Assembly: GCF_050948175.1 (NCBI RefSeq)
Contig: NC_135208.1
Coordinates: 1,922,001-1,986,000 of the forward strand
Source of the DNA: Xylocopa sonorina
Lineage: Eukaryota; Arthropoda; Insecta; Hymenoptera; Apidae
Direction: 5' to 3'
DNA: 64,000 nucleotides
Below are positions 26,309 to 40,544 of the stretch, piece after piece; within the stretch, counting starts at the first letter, position 1, and every line of letters begins with the position of its first letter. Both the position numbers and the translations under genes were made by a program. The notes under the pieces are model-generated. The model did no database searches. It was given only the letters and a program-made list of their open reading frames with translations, and had not been told where the DNA came from.

Positions 26309-28655
26309 TCTCAATTTCTCTCTCTCTCACTCTCTCAATTTCTTTCTCTCTCACTCTCTCTCAATTTCTCTCTCTCTCACTCTCTCTCAATTTCTCTCTC
26401 TCTCTCTTAATTTCTTTCTCTCTCAATTTCTCTCTCTTTTTCTCTCTCTCTCTCATTCTCTCTCAATTTCTCTCTCTCCCTCTCACTCTCTCTCAATTTC
26501 TCTCTCTCTCTCTTAGTTTCTTTCTCTCCCTCTCCCTCTCACTCTCTCTCTCTCTCTCTCTCTCACTCTCAATTTCTCTCTTTCTCTCTCTCTCACCCTC
26601 TCTCTCTCAATTTCTCTCTCTCTCTCACCCTCTCTCTCTCAATTTCTCTCTCACTCTCACCCTCTCTCTCTCAATTTCTCTCTCTCTCTCTCTCTCTCTC
26701 ACTCTCTCTCAATTTCTCTCTCTCTCACTCTCTCTCAATTTCTCTCTCAATTTCTCTCTCTCACTCTCTCTCAATTTCTCTCTCTCTTAGTTTCTTTCTC
26801 TCTCAATTTCTCTCCTCTCTCTCTTAATTTGTCTCTCCCTCTCTCACCCTCTCTCTCTCAATTTCTCTCTCTCTCACTCTCTCAATTTCTCTGTCTCTCT
26901 CTCTCTTAATTTGTCTCTCACTCTCTCTCACTCTCTCTCAATTTCTCTCTCTCTCTCTCTCTCTTAATTTGTCTCTCCCTCTCTCACTCTCTCTCACTCT
27001 CTCTCAATTTCTCTCTCTTTCTCATAATTTGTTTCTCTCCCTATCTCTCTCTCTCAATTTCTCTCTTTCTCTCTCTCTCGTAAACTCTCTGTCTCGTCAA
27101 CTCTCTCCCTCTCTCCCTCAATTTCTCTCACTCTTTTTAAATAAACTTTTTTGGTCACTATTTTATATTCAGAATTGCTAAATGTTAATACAAACACGTT
27201 TAAATGAAAGGAATGACAGTTTGTAGTTACTGTTAGTACAGAGCAAGAATGAAAAGTTGGATGATTATGGTAGTTGTTACTGGTTTTTTTCCACGTTGCG
27301 AACGGTTTCTCGATTTTTTCAAACGCAAAGATTCGAGGAACGGTTTAATACGAACGAAGTGTACCGCTGGAAAGCTAAAAGACGACCGATGATCATAATA
27401 TCAACATTAAACAGATCAGGCAGCATGTTTACTTAAGGGGTAAGACTCAAACAAACCGAGTTAAAAATAATCCGATTTTTAAGGATTTTTGGTATAGATA
27501 AAGGCCCAGAGAAACTCTTGAACTGTTCTCCATATAACAAATTTTTCTATTTTCTTCGTATTTCTGTACATTCGTCCTTTACGAACTTATTAAGGTCGTT
27601 CAAGTTAAAATTATGCAGTTTAAGTTTCTCATTTGTGTCCATTTAATTTTTACAACCGTTAATTCCACGTAGAATCGCACGTGGCTTGAGGTGTGGTCAG
27701 TGTCTGTTAATAAGACTAAAAATGATAAAATGGAAATAACAAGAATAATAAAATAGAAAGACCATTATGAAATAGAAATACTAAAAGTAATAAAATCAAA
27801 ATACGAACAATGTATATAGTTATTAATATAATAAAAAATTAGAGCAGCGTGGCAGTGGTGGTTGCATCGATAGTCTACGATCAGCAAGGTTAAGCGTCAG
27901 TCGTCGCGACAAGAACTGGGATGGGTGACCGCTCGAGGGGGTAAAAAGCGTTTTTCCAACCCCATTCGTGTCATAATCGCTTGGTCTCTTCTTCGAGTGT
28001 GTACAACACTTTCATTTGATCAATTTGGAAGAGTTTCGAAATTATTTATATATAGAATATAAAATTCCTTCAGAGGTGTTGCTCCAGTATCTGTTACTGA
28101 TCACTTCAGAAGTAGTGTTATCTCTTGTTTGCAATTATGTTCAAATTTTAAAATTCTTTGTACAATTGGATATGAGAGATTGTGTAATGAACACCTGTGT
28201 TCAGTGTGAAGTAATTCTATGTGCGATTCAAGTGGCAATAATTTAATTCTGCTCAGGTTTATCAGAAAGCTTGTAAAGATTTAAAGTAAGAATGGTATTT
28301 ACAAAATTAATTAAGGAGCAGCTGTGTTATGAGTAAAGTAAAGAAACTTGTATTTCGATATTTGTGAAAATCATCATATGATTAGATGTCTCTCTTGCTC
28401 TCTATCCATTCATGTTTCTTTCACTCTCTTTATGTCTCTCTTTCTCTCACTCTCTATCCATGTTCCTTTCACCCTCTTTATATCTCTCTTTCTCTCTATC
28501 CATCCACGTTTCTTTCACACTCTTTATGTCTCTCTGTTACTCTCTCTCACTCCCTCTCTCTCTCTTTCCATGTTTCTCTCTCTCCTCAACTCTCTCTTTC
28601 ATTATTTCTCTCTCTCGTCAACTCTCTCTTTCCATGTTTCTCTCCCTCTCTCGTC

Positions 28656-28691
<36 letters not shown>

Positions 28692-28755
28692 AACTCTCTC
28701 TCTCTCTCTCTCTCTCTCTCGTCAACTCTCTCTCTCTCTCTCTCTCTCTCTCGTC

Positions 28756-28839
<84 letters not shown>

Positions 28840-28909
28840 AATTCTCTCTCTCTCTCTCGTCAATTCTCTCTCTCTCTCTCTCTCTCGTCAAAACTCTCTC
28901 TCTCTCGTC

Positions 28910-28947
<38 letters not shown>

Positions 28948-28965
28948 AACTCTCTCTCGTCAAAA

Positions 28966-28996
<31 letters not shown>

Positions 28997-31900
28997 ACTC
29001 CACACTCTTTTCCTGATAACAATACTCACTATTCAAACGTAAAAAAATTCAAATGTTAAACTATTGCTTCTCAATATTCCTCAGTCAAAATTCTCATCGA
29101 GTATCCTCAGTATGCATCTAGCTCTCGAAGCGTGCAGACGTCCCGTCCCCCTCGCTCCCCAACCAGGTAACAACCTCTAATTCAGTCAAAAAATTCCAAG
29201 AAACCTTCTCATTCTTTTTATCAATATTCAATAAGTTTCCTCGAACTCAGACTTTCCTTATTTACAACTCAAGGTGTTATTCTTTGGCCTCGAAGAGTCC
29301 AGCTATAAATAATAACACTCATTGCAATAAACAATGCTCTTCATTGACAGTCGTTATTTATTAATTTTACGAACAGACGCGCGATGGATTAATTATCGAA
29401 TGCGATCAGTCGTTCCTCGAAATTTCTGTGCACGAAGCGACTACTGAAAACGGACACAAGAGGGGCCTTTGATGTCGATGTTTCAAAATGTACTCGTCAC
29501 GTGCGATCGAGTTTTGAGTAAACCGAGCCATTCATGCATCAGTTATCTATCGCATGAGTAATGTTTATGGCGTACGACTGTTTGAGATGAATCGACGTTT
29601 ACGAAAGACGACGGATGGCAGTTATGACTTATGAGACATTCAGTTGGCATTTGACGATGGTATGCGAGAGTTTTAAGGCGTGAAATTCAATGTTAGTAAA
29701 ATAAATGATTAATTAAGATTACTTAAAATATTATTTCTGAGTATAATAATTCAGAATTAATACAGAAAAGTTGAAATTTATTCATTTCTAGGTATGTTAT
29801 ATTCAGTGAGATTTAAAATTCACTTTAATTTATTTAACTCGATTGAAATTAATTATTCTGGTTAATTTAAAACAGCTGATAACAGTGTTCTAAAGAATTT
29901 GAACAATTTAAAAAAATTGTAACTTGTTCTGAGACTAATTTAATGAATATTCAGCTTATTTTTGTTAATTAAAAACAGCTGATAATAACATTCTAAAGGA
30001 TTTAAATAATTTTTCAAAAATCGTAAGTCGTTCTAAGATTAACATCGCATAAAAGAAAAATATATTTGTTTATTATTTAGCACTCTCCAATTAATTTGAA
30101 ACAGTTGATAATCTAAAGTATTTGAATAATTTGAAAAAAATTGTAACTGGTTCTAAGACCAGTTTAATAAGTTTATTATTCAGCTAATTCTGGTCAATTT
30201 AAAACAGCTGATAATAACGTTCTGAAGGATTTGAAATACTTTTAAAAAATAGTAATTGGTTCTAAGAGTAACATCGCATAGAAGAGAAATATATTTAATG
30301 CTATAAATAATACAAGAAATATATTTGATAAAATTGTTATACATTTTTTTTTTATATATTTAATATTATAAATAATATAAGAAATATATTTAATACAAGC
30401 TTTGTTAAATGCATCATTTTACTAAGAAGAAAAAAAGAAATTTAAAAATATATTAGTTTATTATTTAAGTCACTTTGGTCAATTTAAAACAGCTGATAAT
30501 AACATTCTAAAGGATTTGAACGATTTATAAAAATTGTAACTCGTTCTAAGATTAACAACTAACATCGCATAGAAGAGAAATATATTTCTTTATTATTCTA
30601 TTCACTTTGGTCAATTTAAAACAGCTGAAAATAGTGTTCTGAAGGATTTAAACAATTTAAAAAAATTGTAAGTCGTTCTAAGACTAGTTTTATAAGTTTA
30701 TTATTCAGCTCAATTAAAAACAACTGATAATAATATTCTAAACGATTTGAATAATTTTTAGGAAATTATAACTCGTTCTAAGACCAACATCGCATAGAAG
30801 AGAAATATATTTAATACTATGAATAATATATAAGAAATATATTTAATAAAGCTTTGTTAAATGTATCATTTTACTAGGCAAGGAAAAAGAAATTTCCAGA
30901 TATACTTTTGTATTATTCAGCTCGCTCTGGTCAATTAAAAACAGCTGATAATAATATTTTAAAGTATTTGAATAGTTTTTAAAAAATCCTAAGTTGTTCT
31001 GAGACTAACATTTTATGAGATAGAAGGGAAAAATATTTATTTATTAATCAGTTTATTCTGGTCAATTAAAAACAGCTGATAATAATATTTTAAAGTATTT
31101 GAATAGTTTTTAAAAAATCCTAAGTTGTTCTGAGACTAACATTTTATGAGATAGAAGGGAAAAATATTTATTTATTAATCAGTTTATTCTGGTCAATTTA
31201 AAACAGCTGATAATAGTATTCTAATATAATATAAGAAATATATATTTAATAAAGCTTTGCTGAATGTATCATTTTAATAAGAAAAGAAAAAGAAATTTCA
31301 AAATGTTTGTTCATTATTCAGCTCACACTGGTCAATTTAAAACAGCTGATAATAACATTTTAAAGTATTTGAATAGCTTTTAAAAAATTGTAAATATAAT
31401 TAAATAATAATTAAATAATAAATTGTAAAAATGGTTCTAAGACTAACATCGCATAGAAGAGAAATATATTTAATACTATAAATAATATAAGAAATATATT
31501 TTATAAAGCTTTTTTAAATGTATTATTTTACTAAGAAGAGAAAAAGAAAATGTTTCGATCGCTATTTAATAAATATATTTAATAAAGCTTTTATGTATAT
31601 TTTTTGTTATATATTTAATACTATAAATAATATAAGAAATATGCTTTATAAAGGAATACATTTAATAAAAGCTTTGTCAAATGTATCATTTTACTAAGAG
31701 AAAGAAAAATAAAGGTTCAAACGCTAATTTAATACTATAAACAATATAAAAAATATATATAATAATATAAGAAATACATTTGATACAAGCTTTGTTAAAT
31801 ATATCACTTTCTAAAAAAAGAAAGAGAAGAAAGGTTCGAAGGCTATTTAATAAATATATTTAATAAAGCTTATATATATATTATATATTTAATACTATAA

Positions 31901-34900
31901 AAAATAATATAAGAAATATATTTAATACTAGCTTTGTTAAATGCATCATTTTAATTACTAGTTTCATTAAAAAAAGAAAAGGAAGAAAGTTTCGAACGCT
32001 ATTTAATAAATATATTTAACAGAGCTTATTTATATATATTTTTGTATATATTTAATACTATAAATAATATAAGAAATATATATATAATAATATAAGAAAC
32101 ATATTTAACAAAAGCTTTCTTAAATATATCATTTATCTAAAAAAAGATAAAGAAGAAAAGTTCGAACGCTATTTAATACTATAAACAGTATAAAAAATAT
32201 ATATAATAATATAAAATTGAAAAACTATATTCAATAAAGCTTTGTTAAATATTTAATTTTACTAAGAAAAGAGAAAGAAAGGTTCGAACGCTATTTAATA
32301 AAAATATTTAACAGAGCTTATTAATATATATTTTTGTATATATTTAATACTATAAATAATATAAGAAATATATATATATAATAATATAAGAAACATATTT
32401 AATCGAAGCTTTGTTAAATGTATGATTTTCCTGAGAAAAGAAAAAGAAAGGTTCGAGCGCTATTTAATACTATAAACAATATAAAAAATATATATAATAA
32501 TATAAGAAATACATTTGATACAAGCTTTGTTAAATATATCATTTATCTAAAAAAAGAAAAAGAAGAAAAGTTCGAACGCTATTTAATAAATATATTTAAC
32601 AGAGCTTATTTATATATATTTTTGTATATATTTAATACTATAAATAATATAAGAAATATATATATATATAATAATATAAGAAATACATTTGATATATCAT
32701 TTTTCTAAAAAAAGAAAAAGAAGAAAAGTTCGAAGGCTATTTAATAAATATATTTAACAGAGCTTATTAATATATATTTTTGTATATATTTAATACTATA
32801 AATAATATAAGAAATATATATATAATAATATAAGAAACGTATTTAATCGAAGCTTTGTTAAATGTATGATTTTCCTGAGAAAAGAAAAAGAAAGGTTCGA
32901 GCGCTATTTATAGCTGGCTGTACAGAAAGAATAACAGCTGATGTGTTTCGTTGGTCGATTGTTTCGCTCGAGCCGTGTTCCACGAATACCAAAAGGGTGT
33001 GTACGACATCCGGCACGAATCGATACTGCAGATCGATTATAATGTGGCAATGTTTACAGCGGCTGTGCTACTATTTCCGAGCCGTGAAACAGGGACGTTA
33101 CGAAGGTACGCCATGAAAACACGTCGATTCGACGGTGGAACCAGACTTCCTGGCAGTCAGCCAGTAGATCCTCGTCTACTTGCGCCGCTCTGATAAGACA
33201 ATCGACCGATTTAGACCTCCGCTGCTGCTTTGTGCTCGTCGAAATCACCGATCGATCCTTCTTCGCTCTCACAGACCTTCGATGAATAGATTTTTTCGAA
33301 TTAACATTGTAAATGAATTTATTTAAATTAAATATCTTAACGTAAAGATTGAACTTACTTAAGTTAAATATCTTACAGATTGAACTTACTCAAATTTAGT
33401 ATTTTTATGTGAAGACTAAACTTATTTAAGTTAAGTGTCTCATCTTGTAGATTGAACTTAGTTAACTTAAATATCTTAACCTTTACTTAAAGATTGAATT
33501 TATTTAAATTAAATATCTTAACCTTTACTTAAAGATTGAATTTATTTAAATTAAATATCTTAACATAAAGATTGAACTTACTTAAGTTATATATCTTACA
33601 GATTGAACTTACTCAAATTTAGTATTTTTATGTGAAGACTAAACTTATTTAAGTTAAGTATCTTATCTTGTAGATTGAACTTACTTAACTTAAATATCTT
33701 AGCTTAAACGTTGAAGTTAACCTTTACTTAAAGATTGAATTTATTTAAATTAAATATCTTAACATAAAGATTGAACTTACTTAAGTTAAATATCTTACAG
33801 ATTGAAATTACTACAATTTAGTATTTTTATCTTGTAGATTGAAGTTAACCATTACTTAAAGATTGCATTTATTTAAATTAAATATTTTAATATAAGAATC
33901 GAACTTACTTCAGTTTAGCATTTTTGCCTCAAGCTTGAACTTATTAAAGTTTAGTAATTTTACTTAAAATTGATTGTACTAAAAATTGAATATACTTAAG
34001 TTTAGTATTTTAACTTAAAAACTGAATTTATTTAAGTTTAGTGTCTTAACGTAAAGATTGAACTTATTTAAGTTAAATATCTTACAGATTGAACTTACTC
34101 CAATTTAGTATTTTTATCTTGTAGATTGAAGTCAACCATTACTTAAAGATTGAATTTATTTAAATTAAATATCTTAACATAAAGATTGAACTTACTTAAG
34201 TTAAATATCTTACAGATTGAACTTACTCAAATTTAGTATTTCTATGCGAAGACTAAACTTATTTCAGTTAAGTCTTATCTTGTAGATTGAAGTTAACCAT
34301 TGCTTAAAGATTGCATTTATTTAAATTAAATATTTTAATATAAGAATCGAACTTACTTAAGTTTAACATTTTTGCTTCAAGCTTGAACTTAAGTTTAGCA
34401 TCTTTGCCTAAAGCTTCAACTTACTTAAGTTTAACATCTTTGCTTAAAGCTTGAACTTACTTAAGTTTAGTAATTTCACTTAAAATTGAATGTACTAAAA
34501 ATTGAATATACTTAAGTTTAGTATTTTAACTTAAAGACTAAATTTATTTAAGTTAAGTATCTTATTACTTAAATATCTTAGCTTAAATATTGAAGTTAAT
34601 CTTTACTTAAAGATTGAATTTATTTAAATTAAATATCTTAACATAACAATTGAACTGAGGTTTAGCATTTCTGCTTAAAGCTTGAACTTACTTAAGTTTA
34701 GCATTTTTGCTTAAAGCTTGAACTTATTTAAATTAAATATCTTAACATATAGATTGAACTTATTTAAATTAAATATCTTACAGATTGAACTTACACCAAT
34801 TTAGTATTTTTATGTGAAGACTAAACTTATTTAAGTTAAGTATCTTATCTTATAGATTGAACTTACTTAACTTAAATATCTTAGCTTAAACGTTGAAGTT

Positions 34901-37900
34901 AATCTTTACTTAATAAGAAAATAATCTTTACTTAAAGATTGAATTTATTTAAATTAAATATCTTAACATAAAAATTGAACTTACTTAAGTTTAGCATCCT
35001 TGCCTCAAGCTTAAACTTATTTAAGTTTTGTAATTTTACTTAAAATTGAATTTAGCAAAAATTGAATATACTTAAGTTTAGTATTTCAACTTAAAGATTG
35101 AATTTATTTAAATTAAATGTCTTAACATGAAGTTTGAACTTACTTAAGTTAAATGTCGTCAAGATTGAATTTAGGTTAAATATCTTAACGATTGTATAAT
35201 TTGAATAACTTCAATTTAATGCTAAATTTAAATAACTTTAATAATGTTCGTCTACTTGCGCCGCTCTGATAAGACAATCGACCGATTTAGACCTCCGCTG
35301 CTGCTTTGTGCTCGTCGAAATCTCCGATCGATCCTTCTTCGCTTTCACAGACCTTCGATGAATAGATTTTTTCGAATTAAAATTGGTATTTGATATGGGC
35401 GATGGAAATGTATTTAAATTTAAATTTAAATTTAAGTTTCACTGATTTAATATTTAATTTAAGGTTTATTTAAATTTAAATGAAACTTTGTGACTTATAA
35501 GTTTCAAACCTAAGTTATTTAAATATAATAGTAAATTTAAGTAAAACTTTGTGACTTATAACATTTAAATCTAAGTTATTTAAACTTAATATTAAATACT
35601 TTGTGACTTATAACTTTAAATCTAAGTTATTTAAATTTAATAGTAAATTTAAATAAAACTTTGTGACTTATAACTTTTAAATCTAAGTCATTTAAATTTA
35701 ATTTTAAACAGCTTAAATTTAATATTAAATTTAAATAACATTAGTAACTTAATGTTAAATTGAACTTACTTTAATAACATAATATTAAATTTAAGTTCAA
35801 TTTCAATTCTCCAATACTCTATTCAACTAAATACATTTATTACTAGGCTTTAGAGATTGTCTTTACAATTTGAAAGCTATACAAATTATAAGAACACTCT
35901 ATGGAAAATTTGGGGTCCTTTCAAGTAAGAAAAAATGGCATAATACAACATTCATTTTTTTTTTATATATATTTACATGCTGAATTAATGCAACAGTTGG
36001 AAATCAGATAAAGCGTCGATGGTGTTTTGTTACAAGCAAGGTCTTAATTATTTTGAGGTCCTTCGAAAGGATGTTTTGACGCTAATCAGATTATATATAA
36101 TATGTAATATATTATAAATAATAACAGATATATTTTCAAGTCAAAGTTGGAAATCAGATAAAGCGTCGATGGAATTTTGTAACAAGAAAGGTCTTTATAT
36201 TGTTTTGATGTCCTTTGAAAGGATGTTCTGGCGCTAAAGAAGTTGTAGAGACAAGTAAGGACGCTGAAGAGAAGATATGGTGTCCTCTTGCTTAGTATAA
36301 TTAAGTTTTGGTTAATTTAAACACTAGGTTCAGTGCTAGGGGCCATTTTTGTAAAGTTTTTGTTAATTTTCTTGAAGAAAATTATTGCTGTATTTTGTAA
36401 GAGTATTTTAATTACATTAGAGATCAGATTTGCCATTATTAAAGCTTATAAGTGTAAGTAAAAATTGATTTAAATAGAGGTTTTATAATTTATATAGAGA
36501 ATTCAACGTTATCTTTTAATTTTTATTCAGCTGGTTAATAAAATGCTACAAATTTTTATTTTTATTTTTCAAGTAGCTCAAGTTCATTCTTAGAAAAAAT
36601 AAAACACATATTATTCACTTAAGAATTGTTGTCATTTTAATAAAAATCGAAAACAATTTCCTGCATTGCGTAAATGCGAAACAGAAGCACTGTAGCTCTC
36701 GCAGTGTCGATTCTGACGTGTAAATAAAAAATAATTTATGCGTGTCACGCTTAAATAAACATAAACATATTTAAAAACAGGATTTTTATCAAGTCTCTGA
36801 ATAAATTTTCATTTTATATAAGTTCGTCTCTCTTCAATTGGTTTTGTTAATTCTTCTTTGATTGGTTTTAATTGGTTTGTCTTTTTATTTAAAAAAATAG
36901 TTTTGTTTCTTTTTAATTCTGAAACAAAAACTAATAATAAGAATTAATAATATTGTTGTTTGTTCTTTTTGAGTGAAAAGAATTGACAGAGGCATCAAAA
37001 TTTTTGTCAGCCTTCGAAATTTTCGCATTAACCTTGCCAGAAATATATTAATCTATGCAAATACGACTTGCAATCTAATCTATGCTAAAGTTCCGTTTCT
37101 AATTAAGCATAATCTATTAACTTGACTATGATTGATGGCGAAATGGTTTCTACGACGATAATAACGTCGATGCGAAGTTATTGCCATTTTTTTCCTTTTT
37201 TTTGGGCCACTAAAAACGAATTAATTTGGAAGAAATCGGAGCATTTGTGTTATATAAATTATAATATTGTAAAAAAAGTTAAAATAATGAAAATTATATT
37301 AATATTTATATAATACTATTATAAATAATTGTTTTATTTTAAATTATTTTATTTTATATAAAAGTTGATTTCATTTTTGAAGTAAAAAATAATATTATAT
37401 TTTACAAATATAAAATAAAATAAATATTTATAATTGAAAATATAATTTTTTTTTTTGGCCACGAAAGGCGAATAAATTTGGAAGAAATTGGAGTATTTGT
37501 GTAATATAAATTATAATATTGTAATAAAAGTTAAAATAATGAGTGATTGCTAAAATTGTAATGTGAAAATTATATTAATATTTATACAATACTATTATAA
37601 ATAATTGTTTTATTTTAAATTATTTTATTTTATATAAATGTTTAATTTTTGAAATAAAAAATAATATTATATTTTACAAATATAAAATAAAATAAATATT
37701 TATAATTGAAAATATAATTTTTTTTTTGGCCACTAAAGACGAATAAATTTGGAAGTAATCAGAGTGTTTTTAATATAATAGTATTTGTATTATATAAATT
37801 ATAATATTGTAAAAAAAGTTAAAATAATGAGTGAATGTTAAAATTGTAATGTGAAAATTATATTAATATTTATACAATACTATTATAAATATTTGTTTTA

Positions 37901-40513
37901 TTTTATATAAATGTTTAATTTTTGAAGTAAAAAATAATATTATATTTTTAAAATATAAAATAAAATAAATATTTATAATTGAAAATATAATAGCAGTTAT
38001 ACAAATATTTATATAATTTTTTAGATAAACTGATGTAACTTAAGTAAGATGCTTAACTTTTAATCACTAAGCTAAGATATTTAATTTAAGTAAGTTCAAT
38101 CTTCAAGTTAAGATATTTAATGTAAGGATTGAATTTGTGTTAAATACCTTAATGTCTGAAGTTTTTAACGAATTATATTTATAGCAGAAAATAGGTAGTT
38201 GCAATGGCGGAATTCGAATCAATTGAAACGACCGCTTTGCCTGCTGCAAAGACGGCAAGAAAATAATCTAAGTGGATAATCTTCATTGGTTGCTCGAGGG
38301 AATTTATTCGAGTTAACCAAGATGCTCGTTGGAGATGAAATATCTGGATTTGTTCTTCTTCGTTATTTTTCACATATTCTCTGCTTGTTTGTTGCTATTT
38401 TAATTAACTCTTCTTCGTTTGAAAAAGTAAATTCTTCATTGTTTTATGCTGTAACTTGATTGATTTTAAGTACTGCTTAAAATATTGTATATTTTAAATA
38501 TTATAAATTTAAATAATATAGATGGAGTAACTCTACTCTTGATAAGAAAATATACATACATAAATATCTTAAAAGTAAAAGTTTGATTAATGATAAAAAA
38601 CGAGGATGTCATGTTTTTAATAAAAACACACTTTTTTCATTAAAAATTAACAAACGTTTCTTTCATAACAATCATATAAAAATTAAAATAAAAGCTAAAA
38701 AATTAAAAGGGTAAAATTAAAAGTTAAAAGGAAAATTTAAAGGTTTGATTAATGAAAATAAAACGAGGATATCATATTCTAAGTAAAAACATAATTTTCT
38801 TATTAAAAATGAACAAACGTTTCTCTCATAACAATCATATAAAAATTAAAAAATAAACTATCATTATATTTATATTTTTTCATTTATTATAACTGAAAAC
38901 TTGAATTTATTTTGCAGTTCTTAAAAAAAAAGAACATCGAACTTGAAGTGAACCACTGATGAGAAAAATTTATATATTTCAAGTTTTAAATTTATAAATT
39001 TTTCTCATTAGTGGCTCACTTTAAGTTCGATGTTCTCTTCTTTAAGAACTGCAAAATAAATTCAAGTTTTCAGTTATAATAAATGAAAAAATATAAATAT
39101 AATGATAGTTTGTTTTTTAATTTTTATATGATTTTTATGAAAGAAACGTTTGTTAATTTTTAATGAGAAAAGTGTATTTTTATTAAAAATATGATACCCT
39201 CGTTTTTTTTTCATTAATCAAACTTTTACTTTTAAGATATTTATGAATGTATATTTTATTATCAAGAGTAGACTTGTTCCATTTTTCAAGAATATCATTC
39301 TTTTATTAATATTTTACTAATATTTTTAACTATTATTTGTAATATTTACATAATATTTATTAATATTTCATTAATATTTTCAATTACCATTTTTATTATT
39401 TTTAAGTATTATCATTTACTAATATTTATTAATATCTCATTAATATTTAACCAGAAACTTTTATTAATATTTTACTAATAATTTTAACTATTATTAGTAT
39501 TATTTTCAACTACTATTATTTACTAATATTTATTAATATCTCATTAATATTTAACCAGAAACTTTTATTAATATTTTACTAATAATTTTAACTATTATTA
39601 GTATTATTTTCAACTACTATTATTTACTAATATTTATTAATATCTCATTAATATTTAACCAGAAACTTTTATTAATATTTTTAACTATTATTAATTACTA
39701 ATATTTATTAGTGTTTCATTAATATTTTACTAGGAACTCTTTAAATATTTTACAGCTTCTTTCAATTAATTTTCCATTTGAAAATTGCAATTTATTTTAC
39801 TAAAATTATTGTGGATGAACTCGAGCCACATTAAAAAAAAAAAACAAAAATTTCTACGTCATCTTTTAATTTTAATCAATGGAAAAATAAAATCTTACAA
39901 AGTAGATTATTAATCAACATACAAATAAAATCTAACAAAATGGAATTTTAATCAATATAAAAATAATATCTTCTTATAAAATAAAAATCTTGCAAAATAA
40001 TTCTTATAAAATTTATCTTCTTCTTCTTCTTCTTATAAAATAGAATTTTGATCAATATAAAAATAAAATCTAATAAGATAAAATTTTAATTACTATAGGA
40101 ATAATCTTATAAAATAGAATTTTCATTAGTATAAAAATAAAATCTTATAAAATAGTATTTGAATCAATAGAAAAATAAAATTTTCTTCTTATAAAACAAA
40201 GATCTTGTAAAATAAATCTTCTAAAATAATTCTTCTTCTTCTTCTTCTTCTTCTAAAATAGAATTTGAATTAATATAAAAATAAAATCTTGCAAAATAGA
40301 ATTTTAAGTCACATAAAAATAAAATCTTCTTATAAAATAAAAATCTTGCAAAATAATTCTTATAAAATTTATCTTCTTCTTCTTCTTCTTATAAAATAGA
40401 ATTTTGATCAATATAAAAATAAAATCTAATAAGATAGAATTTGAATCAATGGAAAAATAAAATTTTCTTCTTATAAAACAAAGATCTTGTAAAATAAATC
40501 TTGTAAAATAATT

Positions 40514-40544
<31 letters not shown>

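Noticed and set aside
25579..27181. Plus-strand ORFs up to 403 codons in the CT array
   Set aside because: Same low-complexity artefact; several frames are open at once.
28348..29059. Three overlapping plus-strand ORFs of ~215-222 codons
   Set aside because: Three frames open over one CT array; no non-repetitive domain.
31987..32900. tRNA genes at GGTTCGAA words
   Set aside because: No acceptor, D or anticodon arms can be built around them.
32862..33193. Overlapping 84- and 80-codon plus-strand ORFs
   Set aside because: They start in or near the AT array, conflict with each other in frame, and show no recognisable family; kept only as part of a candidate regulatory island.
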